NCBI GenBank assembly: GCA_021791455.1 | Contig: JAJYWM010000341.1 | Coordinates: forward strand, 1 to 7,539 | DNA: 7,539 nt | DNA from: a bacterium | GTDB lineage: Bacteria; Chloroflexota; Dormibacteria; UBA8260; Bog-877 | Direction of reading: 5' to 3' | Part shown: piece after piece, positions 1 to 5,489 of the stretch | Layout of the letters: every line of letters begins with the position of its first letter | Numbering within the stretch: the stretch's first letter is position 1 | Translations under genes and position numbers: made by a program | The notes under the pieces: generated by a model | The model's input: the letters and a program-made list of their open reading frames with translations, nothing else | Told to the model about the DNA's origin: nothing | Databases searched by the model: none

Positions 1-89
1 ACCGTCCCCACCGTTCGCTGGGACTACAGCCGCCTGCGGTCTTCGCAGCGGCTTTCAACAACCAGAAACTCTCACCCGCGCTGGACTAA
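1..89 (+). pseudogene. IS3-family transposase, extreme C-terminus (duplicate)
   Basis: Bases 3-89 read RPHRSLGLQPPAVFAAAFNNQ and on to LSPALD-stop, identical to the end of the fragment at 108-296. Only the RPHxSLG block and the tail are inside the window. The gene may continue to the left of base 1, so it cannot be told whether this copy belongs to an intact element. Confidence 0.7.
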
Positions 90-93
90 CAAA

Positions 94-106
94 CGGGGTC
101 CCCTCA
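94..106 (+). repeat. IS3-type right terminal inverted repeat, copy 1
   Basis: CGGGGTCCCCTCA, 4 bp after the transposase stop codon. Read outward-in it is TGAGGGGACCCCG, and IS3-family ends characteristically begin TGA/TG and end TCA/CA. The same 13-mer recurs at 301-313 and 436-448. Confidence 0.65.
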
Positions 107-107
107 C

Positions 108-296
108 AACGGCAAAGTCCGGGACGAGCTATTCGCCCGGGAGATCTTCGACTCCATCTTGGAGGCCCGGGTTCTCTACGAGGACTGGCGCCACGCCTAC
201 AATCTGCACCGTCCCCACCGTTCGCTGGGACTACAGCCGCCTGCGGTCTTCGCAGCGGCTTTCAACAACCAGAAACTCTCACCCGCGCTGGACTAA
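108..296 (+). pseudogene. IS3-family transposase OrfB, C-terminal fragment
   Basis: A 62-residue open frame starting NGKVRDELFAREIF and continuing through YEDWRHAYNLHRPHRSLG to QKLSPALD and TAA at 294-296. This is the end of the IS3-family DDE integrase domain: the segment just after the catalytic glutamate (normally ...ESFNGKLRDELLN), then the conserved YN..RPHSSLG block. The catalytic D, D and E residues are missing, so the fragment is inactive. The reading frame is preceded in frame by the TAA of the first copy (87-89) and the IS end at 94-106. The 5' part of the gene was therefore lost or displaced. Family assignment is secure; the subgroup is not. Confidence 0.85.
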
Positions 297-313
297 CAAA
301 CGGGGTCCCCTCA
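208..313 (+). repeat. 106-bp direct repeat, copy 2
   Basis: Second exact copy of 1-106. Here it is the natural continuation of the transposase reading frame 108-296 and ends exactly on the terminal TCA of the IS end at 313. The sequences diverge at once beyond it (base 107 versus base 314). Confidence 0.9.
301..313 (+). repeat. IS3-type right terminal inverted repeat, copy 2
   Basis: CGGGGTCCCCTCA, 4 bp after the TAA at 294-296. It marks the probable right boundary of the IS remnant at base 313. No matching left end lies in the window. Confidence 0.65.
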
Positions 314-435
314 ACTGCGTTGAGCAGAGACCGGATCCCGGCTCCGGGGGAGGGTAGTGGCTGAAGCCGACCCCCGGTGGTAGCCTCAGAATCAATAACG
401 GCAACCCCGAGCCTCTACCTGGCCGCGCACGCTGG

Positions 436-448
436 CGGGGTCCCCTCA
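436..448 (+). repeat. IS terminal repeat, third copy
   Basis: Exact third copy of CGGGGTCCCCTCA, 135 bp beyond the second. The stretch 314-435 before it has no recognisable coding content. It may be the eroded end of a related IS, because some similarity (ctctacc, cgcgc, gctgg) to the tail at 280-300 is visible. The rest of the gene-free stretch, 449-538, shows nothing I can assign. Confidence 0.45.
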
Positions 449-538
449 CCAGCACTGGCTGCTGTTGCCTAGACATGTCAAACGCGTCGATTCAGCAACT
501 ATGACTGGCGCGAACGACCCCATCTGGTGACTAAGGGT

Positions 539-1441
539 CTACGACTCCGCGAGGGCGGCCACGAGGGCTGCTTCGTAAACCCCAGCCGGCGGGAGATCTC
601 GAGGTGCAGTGAAAGCCACAGCCAACTGATCAATCGTCGTCGTGAAGGTGCCCCTTGCTTGCAGCCTTCGAGGTCCCTGAACCGCAACTTGGGGCTCAAG
701 ATCATACCACATGAACGTGAGCGTACCCTGTGCTGGCGCAGGATACTTCATCATACCGTGCCCGAGGCGCATCTGTATACGCTCGTAAACTGGGGCCGGA
801 CAGATGAAGAACAAACCCTTCGTACAGAGGCGCTCGAGCCTCAGGACATGACCCTTGTAGATTAGTTGAGGCAGGATCCGTTTGGACACATTCTCCCAAT
901 TCAATCCCGCCGCGCTTGAAGTGGCCAGCGTGTTGCCAGCCATGAGAGCCGCCCACTGAGCTCGGTATGTGCCCGTTGTGTCGATGGATTGAACCTCGGC
1001 TGCAACAAACTCCTTCAGCTGGCCCTGACCGTCCAACAATGCTAGGACCCAATCTACGAAGAAGCCACCTCGCCCCTCCCGCTGCGGAAGTCTCAGCTCC
1101 TTGCCCCAGCGCTTTCCGAACGCAACGACGCGCCCGGCGGTGCTCGGATCGTCCCCTGCGGACATGCGAGTGACTAGGTGCGCACTTGGTCCAAACGCGG
1201 CCTCCGCAACGTCTCGCAGTACTTGGTAGGACCCCGCGTAGAGCCGATTTGGACAGCAGATAACGGGCCGAGAATCGCGCGACAGAGCAACAGTGCAGAC
1301 GCCGCTAACTGTGCTGTCCCTAAACCGCTTGGTACACGTGTCGCGAAGGAACGGACACCAACCCGCCCCCCGGGCGTGCGTGGCCTGGTCTGACCGGTCC
1401 CCTGCCGGGAAACCATAAAGTTCGACGATGCGCAGCGCCAT
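539..1441 (-). CDS. NotI-family type II restriction endonuclease
   Basis: A 300-aa cytoplasmic endonuclease, predicted to cut unmethylated DNA at the sequence protected by the neighbouring methyltransferase. Similarity to NotI runs over the whole length. The N-terminal metal-site block is WCPFL (Cys29), TCTK (Cys36), SGVC (Cys49) and CCPNR (Cys63), corresponding to the four-cysteine iron site of NotI. The PD-(D/E)XK-type core is KEL (Glu115), FFVDW (Asp130) and AAEVQ (Glu149, Gln151); the 15-residue Glu-Asp spacing and the ExQ in place of ExK match NotI. Further NotI-like blocks are NVSKRILPQLIYK (184-196) and a late FMWYDLEP. It is shorter than NotI (about 380 aa), lacking part of the N- and C-terminal extensions. 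The ATG at 1441 fits the family start (IVELYGFP) but has only a weak ribosome site. It is the last gene of the operon, 38 bp after the methyltransferase stop. The recognition sequence cannot be read from the protein. Confidence 0.85.
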   Translation of the reverse strand: MALRIVELYGFPAGDRSDQATHARGAGWCPFLRDTCTKRFRDSTVSGVCTVALSRDSRPVICCPNRLYAGSYQVLRDVAEAAFGPSAHLVTRMSAGDDPSTAGRVVAFGKRWGKELRLPQREGRGGFFVDWVLALLDGQGQLKEFVAAEVQSIDTTGTYRAQWAALMAGNTLATSSAAGLNWENVSKRILPQLIYKGHVLRLERLCTKGLFFICPAPVYERIQMRLGHGMMKYPAPAQGTLTFMWYDLEPQVAVQGPRRLQARGTFTTTIDQLAVAFTAPRDLPPAGVYEAALVAALAES

Positions 1442-1479
1442 ACATCCATCTTAGCGCACTGACCAGGCTCGGACCACGA

Positions 1480-2517
1480 TCAGGGGAGCAGGGACAGCTG
1501 CACCGCCCGTCCCTGTGCACGGCGTTGGGTGCGGGGACTCATCAAGTCCGCCAGGTGCCGTGCCACGGCCTCCGCAAGCAGAGGCGGCACAGCGTTCCCC
1601 ACCTGCCTGCCCTGGGCGGTCTTACTGCCCTGGAAAACCCAAGAATCTGGAAACGACTGGAGGCGAGCAGCTTCACGAACGGTGATCTGCCCTGGCCTAC
1701 GATAGTGAATGGGAGGGTGGAACCCGGCCAAATGGTTGCCGCGCGGTCCGTAACCCCCTCCGGCACGGATGGTTGGGGAAGGACGATCAGGATCGAGTCT
1801 AGCTCTCCGGTAATGAGGGTCTGTCTCGCCATACGCAAGCGCCGCCCAACGTCGGGTCACGTGGGGAGCGTGATGGTTCGGCGCTTGATTTAGGGCAGGG
1901 TCGACGACGTCCTCAAGGTCCCCAATCGCACTCCGAACCGTCGTGTAGCCCCTGACTTGTGCTTTGGGAAGGCTCGGAGTGCCGCTTCTGACGGCAAGAA
2001 TGAACAGTCGTCTCCTCAACTGCGGTACGCCGAAATCGGCGGAGTTAATTACCTCTACGACCGCGTTGTACCCCAAACGGCAGAGGGCTCCTTTGAGTTG
2101 TTCCAGGTGGTGTTGGTTCCTGGCGTTGCTCATACCTGCGACGTTCTCAAAGACGATAGCCTTGGGGCTTAGTAGTTGGACGACGCGAAAGTATTCCTGC
2201 CATAGGAAATTCCGAGGATCGTTAGCGTCGCCCTTACCGGCAGTGCTGAACCCTTGGCATGGTGGACCGCCAATGACGACGTCGGCTGTCACGGTGGGTT
2301 CGAAGGTTCTTATATCACCTTCGAACACAGGCCAGTCTGGCCGGTTGTAGCGCAGGGTCTTGCAGGCCTCTGGGTCGTTGTCCACGCAGCCTACCACTTG
2401 GTAGCCGGCCCGCTCGAAACCAATATCGAGGCCGCCTGCGCCCGTGAAAAGTGATAGGACTGTGAACCTCTCGAAGCGACGTGACGCCGGAGCTGAGATG
2501 GCAGGAATGCTACGCAT
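1480..2517 (-). CDS. DNA cytosine-5 methyltransferase of the R-M system
   Basis: A 345-aa enzyme transferring a methyl group from S-adenosylmethionine to C5 of cytosine in DNA, protecting the host from the partner nuclease. The motifs are in canonical order: I LSLFTGAGGLDIGF (21-34, SAM binding), IV GGPPCQGFS (83-91, catalytic Cys87), VI FENVAG (123-128, Glu124), VIII QLRRRLFIL (166-174), IX RPSPTIRAG (245-253) and X QVGNAVPP (305-312). The target-recognition region lies roughly at 180-240. Length is normal for a monospecific enzyme. I start it at ATG 2517, 20 residues before motif I. That ATG overlaps the glycosylase stop by 8 bp, which suggests coupled translation; no clear ribosome site precedes it. 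An ATG at 2649 in the same frame would add 44 residues, all overlapping the glycosylase gene. Confidence 0.93.
   Translation of the reverse strand: MRSIPAISAPASRRFERFTVLSLFTGAGGLDIGFERAGYQVVGCVDNDPEACKTLRYNRPDWPVFEGDIRTFEPTVTADVVIGGPPCQGFSTAGKGDANDPRNFLWQEYFRVVQLLSPKAIVFENVAGMSNARNQHHLEQLKGALCRLGYNAVVEVINSADFGVPQLRRRLFILAVRSGTPSLPKAQVRGYTTVRSAIGDLEDVVDPALNQAPNHHAPHVTRRWAALAYGETDPHYRRARLDPDRPSPTIRAGGGYGPRGNHLAGFHPPIHYRRPGQITVREAARLQSFPDSWVFQGSKTAQGRQVGNAVPPLLAEAVARHLADLMSPRTQRRAQGRAVQLSLLP
2298..2326. repeat. 10-bp-arm inverted repeat in the methyltransferase gene
   Basis: GTTCGAAGGT at 2298-2307 and ACCTTCGAAC at 2317-2326, perfect arms with a 9-nt loop. It lies about 64-73 codons into the methyltransferase. 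It arises partly from the repeated codon pair TTC GAA (Phe-Glu) in VFEG...TFE. No T-tract follows, so it is not an intrinsic terminator. Confidence 0.4.
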
Positions 2518-3223
2518 TGCGATACTGTTTGCAAGTGCGACGGATCGGACACGATGGGCAGTTTGGTGCCTTAGGCGTGCAGATCTTGGTAGCCAGGTCA
2601 ATGACTGCGTAGTGATACGTGCGGGGCCGGGGGGGTTGAATATTGGCAACGCTAGTCCAGAGTTGAGAACATCGGCCTGGCCGCGAGCCTATAGGAAAGC
2701 CGAGGATGCGACTGTAGACCCTGGCGGTGACTTTGTCCACGAGTGGCTCAGGCTTGCCCAGGGCGAAGCACTGGACAGCCTTGGCGACGTACGGACCAAC
2801 GCCTGGGAGGGAGAGGAGGTCGCGCTCGAGGACGGGTACACGGCCAGAGTGCTGCTCGACTAGTAGTCGAGCTAGCCGAAGAAGAGTGAAAGTCCTGTGG
2901 TGGAGCCCGAGCGGCGCAAGGATGGTCCCGATCGCCTCGGGGTGCAGGGCGGCAAGGGCGGCTGGTGTTGGGGCGAGCTTCATCAAAAGTTCATATTGGG
3001 GGCGAACTCGTGCGTGGCCGGTTTGTTGGAGCAGCACTTCGGCCACTAAGACATGGTAGGGGTCCCTAGTCTCCCTCCACGGCAAGATCAGACGGTTCGT
3101 GCGCCACCACGTCATGAGTGGCCGATGCCACCCGGGCGGGAGGAGTGTGGCCCCGGCGTCGGATCCGTGAGCGCTGCGAGCCCGCGACCGGCTCAACTCT
3201 TCAGCCGTAGGTACCCGACTCAT
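2510..3223 (-). CDS. HhH-GPD DNA glycosylase, MIG-like (G:T mismatch repair), with 4Fe-4S site
   Basis: A base-excision repair glycosylase of the EndoIII/MutY superfamily, 237 aa from the preferred ATG (MIG and EndoIII are 210-220 aa). Visible parts: LPWRETRDPY (47-56) and EVLLQQT (62-68); the helix-hairpin-helix LPGVGPYVAKAV (139-150); catalytic Asp163 in LVDKVTARV; and an iron-sulphur loop C-x6-C-x2-C-x5-C (Cys215, 222, 225, 231). The residue after LPGVGx is Tyr145. EndoIII has Lys and MutY has Ser there, while the thymine-specific MIG of Methanothermobacter has Tyr. MutY's C-terminal MutT-like domain is absent. Next to a C5-methyltransferase it most likely repairs T:G mismatches left by deaminated 5-methylcytosine. 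ATG 3223 sits 34 nt after a possible transcription start; AAGGA touches it without a spacer. Upstream in-frame ATGs at 3286 and 3358 are possible. Confidence 0.9.
   Translation of the reverse strand: MSRVPTAEELSRSRARSAHGSDAGATLLPPGWHRPLMTWWRTNRLILPWRETRDPYHVLVAEVLLQQTGHARVRPQYELLMKLAPTPAALAALHPEAIGTILAPLGLHHRTFTLLRLARLLVEQHSGRVPVLERDLLSLPGVGPYVAKAVQCFALGKPEPLVDKVTARVYSRILGFPIGSRPGRCSQLWTSVANIQPPRPRTYHYAVIDLATKICTPKAPNCPSCPIRRTCKQYRNA
2854..2872. repeat. Perfect 19-bp palindrome inside the glycosylase gene
   Basis: Two 9-bp arms around a single base: GCTCGACTA-G-TAGTCGAGC. Twelve bases of it (2861-2872) occur again at 3268-3279, across the proposed operon -10 box. It lies in the codons for RLARLLVEQ of the glycosylase. 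It may be an operator or simply chance plus coding constraint. Confidence 0.4.
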
Positions 3224-3263
3224 TCCTTCAACCAAGCGCTCTGACCAAGTTGCCTGCCGCAGC

Positions 3264-3269
3264 AATATA
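3264..3269 (-). promoter_or_regulatory. Possible -10 box of the glycosylase/R-M operon
   Basis: TATATT on the minus strand (5 of 6 matches to TATAAT), placing a transcription start near 3257 and a short leader before ATG 3223. There is no good -35 hexamer at 16-18 bp. The box overlaps a 12-mer (GCTCGACTACTA on the minus strand) that recurs at 2861-2872 within a perfect palindrome, so a regulator site is conceivable. Confidence 0.35.
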
Positions 3270-3317
3270 GTAGTCGAGCAAAGCATGCCCGCGCACGCCT
3301 GTTCGCGGGACAACCGG

Positions 3318-3485
3318 TCACACCGGGTCGACTTGCCATACTGGGAAGGTCCCTTCATAGTGCTGCTGGGGGGCGACGCCTACCATTGGTGACCGTGGCC
3401 AGGCCCTGCTGGCCTGCCTCCGCAGCTCGCCCGTCTCCCGGACCCGACTGACGACCTGCTCCGGTGCGTATCTCCTGCCCCTGAT
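3318..3485 (-). pseudogene. Decayed IS3-family OrfA relic (HTH_Tnp_1-like)
   Basis: The minus-strand frame reads IRGRRYAPEQVVSRVRETGE, and 13 residues later VGVAPQQHY. This matches the start of IS3 OrfA proteins (typically RKRYTPEQIIxKLREAE..., then LGVSEQTYYRW) with nearly correct spacing. The position expected for the ATG reads ATC, preceded by GAGGA at ribosome-site distance, as if the start codon had been lost. After QQHY the similarity stops and the frame runs into a TGA. OrfA function is therefore lost, and no OrfB follows. The relic lies on the other side of the R-M operon from the transposase tail at 108-296. Confidence 0.5.
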
Positions 3486-3786
3486 CGAGTTCCTCGTGGC
3501 TCCTCGGGGGCCATCGAGAAGCTCGCACACGCTGGGGAGCACCTGTCGGCGGTCACCCCAATGGTGTACTTTCCAGTGTGCGCCCCATCCGGTGGGTCCA
3601 CCCATGACTGCGACATCCGGCACGCTACGGCGCAGCTTCCGCTGCGATCAGGCGCAGCCCGGGAAGATCCGAAGCCGGCGGTGCGTTCCTTGTTTCTCCC
3701 CTCACCTCACTCAGACATCGGGCAGTAGACCCTGAAATGTGCTCACGGATTGCGGCCCCCCTGCAGCCTTGCTGGGCCTAGCGCCC
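3486..3786. other. No gene recognised between IS relic and membrane-protein gene
   Basis: Open frames exist on both strands here, but none has a ribosome site, a recognisable motif or protein-like composition; the translations are rich in Arg, Ser, Pro and Cys. No rho-independent terminator is evident for the gene ending at 3787. I see nothing I can assign. Confidence 0.5.
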
Positions 3787-4236
3787 CTATCCGGGACTCG
3801 ACAACGGCGGATCTGTTGGCTTCCGCTTGGCCCGGCCGACTCCCCGACTTAACCGGATAACAAATATTGCCACCGTGCCTACCATGCAGAAGAGGCAGAA
3901 GTCAACAAGGAGAAGCCCAGTAAACGTAGGCGGCGCTGTCCAGCCAAACGGGTCAGTCTGCCCAAGAACGTCCTTGGTGAGAGGGGCGACGACCCACCCT
4001 ACGAGGACGTCGAAGACGCCTGAAGCGATCATAAGCAGTCTAAAGGTCCGCATGCGACCCGCAAGTGCAGTCCGCGTGCATTCATCCATAGCAACGAGTG
4101 TGTTCGACGCGGACTGGGACAATACGTTAATAACCTGCGGTAGAATCGCCGAAAAGTATGCTAGCGCAAATACCAGCAATACGGCTAAGAGGCCGAAGAC
4201 TTGCGCGATCTCTGATTCGAGCTGCGCTGCCTTCAC
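3787..4236 (-). CDS. Three-helix membrane protein of unknown function
   Basis: 149 aa, family not recognised. Three hydrophobic stretches long enough to cross the membrane lie at about 13-38, 65-86 and 105-128. A short amphipathic N-terminus (KAAQLESEIAQ) precedes them, and a positively charged tail (SRGVGRAKRKP) follows. By the positive-inside rule the C-terminus is cytoplasmic and the N-terminus periplasmic or outside. No catalytic motif is seen. The start is GTG at 4236, fixed by the in-frame TAG at 4242-4240; the ribosome site is weak (CCGAGAT). That TAG is also the stop of the upstream gene, so the two frames are collinear and separated only by TAG-TCG. The pair is either a tight two-gene operon or one gene split by a nonsense codon. 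Confidence 0.65.
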   Translation of the reverse strand: MKAAQLESEIAQVFGLLAVLLVFALAYFSAILPQVINVLSQSASNTLVAMDECTRTALAGRMRTFRLLMIASGVFDVLVGWVVAPLTKDVLGQTDPFGWTAPPTFTGLLLVDFCLFCMVGTVAIFVIRLSRGVGRAKRKPTDPPLSSPG

Positions 4237-4239
4237 CGA

Positions 4240-4842
4240 CTATCTCGGTCTGCTCCATTTCAGGACCGGGAGGCCATGGGCAACGCGCAACTTTTGATAC
4301 GTTTGATCAGGGAATAGGTATATCGTCCCGATCGAACTCGGGCGGGGACCGGGGACGCTCAAGGTCTCAAGCAGGTTGTCGAGTCTTTCGTGAACCAGAT
4401 CGGACGGAACGCGGACCCGGAACCAACCTTCGGACGGGTCGCATGTGGCGGTATCAAGGAGTTTCTTCAGTACTTCGAACACGTGGGCGTCCAACTGTAC
4501 CTTGTACCGGGCAATTGCACCGCTGACCATGGTTCGCGCGCTCCGCAGCGGTACTTTGAAGAGGCCCGCCACGACGCGCTCGATGTCCGCCATTGGGACG
4601 TCTTCAGCCACCAGGCACGCAATGCGAAATGACCGGAGATCCTTCATGCTTGAGAACACTGCTTCTCCGGCTGCTTGGGCGATTAGTTCTCTGGCCCCGG
4701 CGCGCGCGATCTGCTTGACGAGGCCTGTCGAGTAGAGTGCACCTAGCGCGAGTTTGATTTTGTCCACCTCATCGACCGTCGGGGAAATGTCTAGCCCGAC
4801 GAGAATCGCGCTTGTGCTCGGCGGCCCCGCTGTAGAATTCAT
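4240..4842 (-). CDS. Unrecognised soluble 200-aa protein, first gene of a two-gene unit
   Basis: No family recognised. Residues 22-130 look mainly helical, and the stretch VPMADIERVVAGLFKVPLRS (82-101) could be a helix-turn-helix, though this is weak. Residues 138-192 have an alternating, strand-like pattern (GWFRVRVPSDL, SSIGTIYLFPDQTYQKLRV). There is no signal peptide, membrane segment or obvious catalytic motif. ATG 4842 is preceded by GAGAG at suitable spacing (4-8 nt). The stop TAG (4242-4240) is followed in the same frame by the GTG of the membrane protein, so the products probably act together. Lying beside an R-M operon and an antitoxin makes a role in the accessory island plausible, but the sequence gives no direct function. 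Confidence 0.65.
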   Translation of the reverse strand: MNSTAGPPSTSAILVGLDISPTVDEVDKIKLALGALYSTGLVKQIARAGARELIAQAAGEAVFSSMKDLRSFRIACLVAEDVPMADIERVVAGLFKVPLRSARTMVSGAIARYKVQLDAHVFEVLKKLLDTATCDPSEGWFRVRVPSDLVHERLDNLLETLSVPGPRPSSIGTIYLFPDQTYQKLRVAHGLPVLKWSRPR

Positions 4843-4859
4843 GTCACTCTCTCAGCTCA

Positions 4860-5264
4860 CTAAACAGAGGACCAGGAGAGCGCCTTTCGTGTCGCGAATG
4901 CGCTAGCGGGGAATTTGTGCGGGAGAGCGAGAGCCCCGTCCCTGCCTTCAGGCATGGTCATGGCGTGCCGCGCGTCAGTATCGTCGGAAACTAAGAGCGG
5001 CGTCTCTTGGACGTTTCGGAAGGGCGGTAGATCGCCTGGGGTCACACGCGGGCGTCTTGGATGTCCAGGCAGTGTTGTGCCTTGCCCGCCTGTGCCATGA
5101 ACCCCATAGGACTGCGTGGCGGCGTGAGCGCTCCTGTCCGCGTAGAGCAGTGACACGTAGCTCTTCTCAAGCCTCGGATCCGGCTGCGAGACGGGCGAAG
5201 GCGGCGACATATCGGGCCTCGCGGAGGAAGCAGACATGAGGACCACAACGAACCCAATGGTACG
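4860..5264. other. Gene-poor stretch where the antitoxin's toxin partner would be expected
   Basis: Directly downstream of the antitoxin on the minus strand one expects a PIN-domain (VapC) or similar toxin. The longest frame (GTG 5246 to 4860, 128 aa) has the right size, but its translation is Ser/Pro/Arg-rich, has no PIN acidic residues in order, and has no ribosome site. In another minus frame, near 5170-5260, REARYVAAFARLAAG faintly resembles the mid-region of VapC proteins (YxEARxALARLAR). A decayed toxin is therefore possible but not shown. Confidence 0.3.
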
Positions 5265-5483
5265 TTAGTGTCCCCTTAGCTCGTCGATGATCTGGTCGGT
5301 GTCGCCCTCTAGCTTTAGGGTCCCATATGCTTGGGCTATTCCCGGAGTCATCCGGGTGACGGTGATCCGGGTGCCGGCCTCGTCGAGCTCCACGAAGCAC
5401 TCCTCTCCGGGCTCCGCCACGAGTTCAGCCACCAATTGTCGAGGGATGACGAGATCGCCGTTGGCCGAGACTGGAATTTTCAT
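5265..5483 (-). CDS. AbrB/SpoVT-type antitoxin (MazE/VapB-like)
   Basis: 72 aa. The N-terminal 45 residues fit the swapped-hairpin DNA-binding fold: KIPVSANGDLVIPRQLVAEL, then GEECFVELDEAGTRITVTRM. The C-terminal part (IAQAYGTLKLEGDTDQIIDELRGH) resembles the toxin-binding tail of VapB antitoxins. Such proteins neutralise a partner toxin and repress their own promoter. No intact toxin gene follows, so it is an orphan or the survivor of a broken module. It has no Shine-Dalgarno. Instead, TTGCAG-17-TACTCT ends 6 nt before the ATG, suggesting a leaderless transcript. A palindrome, GTAGCGCTAC, lies on that -10 region. It is divergent from the GntR gene. Confidence 0.8.
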   Translation of the reverse strand: MKIPVSANGDLVIPRQLVAELVAEPGEECFVELDEAGTRITVTRMTPGIAQAYGTLKLEGDTDQIIDELRGH

Positions 5484-5489
5484 GGCGGC

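Larger units (their letters stand above)
1..106 (+). repeat. 106-bp direct repeat, copy 1 (IS3 transposase tail plus right terminal repeat)
   Basis: Identical base for base to 208-313, an offset of 207 bp (69 codons, so the frame is kept). It covers the last 28 codons of an IS3-family transposase (stop TAA at 87-89) and the IS end CGGGGTCCCCTCA (94-106). The copy starts at the first base of the window, so its real left limit is unknown. After base 106 the sequence jumps back into the interior of the same kind of transposase gene. This is either a true partial tandem duplication or nested insertion, or a misassembly at a contig edge. Confidence 0.9.

Noticed and set aside
527..865. 112-aa plus-strand frame
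   Set aside because: It is the antisense shadow of the NotI-family nuclease gene and has no motif of its own.
1480..2649. Longer methyltransferase starting at ATG 2649
   Set aside because: The added 44 residues lie wholly within the glycosylase gene and precede motif I by an unusual distance. ATG 2517 gives the usual short lead before LSLFTGAGG.
2510..3358. Longer glycosylase starting at ATG 3358 or 3286
   Set aside because: The extra N-terminus has no similarity to the family, neither ATG has a good ribosome site, and a possible -10 box lies between 3286 and 3223. ATG 3223 gives a near-normal length, though this is not certain.
3827..4297. 156-aa plus-strand frame
   Set aside because: It is antisense to the three-helix membrane protein, whose clear hydrophobic periodicity makes the minus strand the coding one.
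4860..5246. 128-aa minus-strand frame as the toxin of the antitoxin pair
   Set aside because: It has the right size and place, but a GTG start without ribosome site, Ser/Pro/Arg-rich composition and no toxin motif. It is kept only as an open question.
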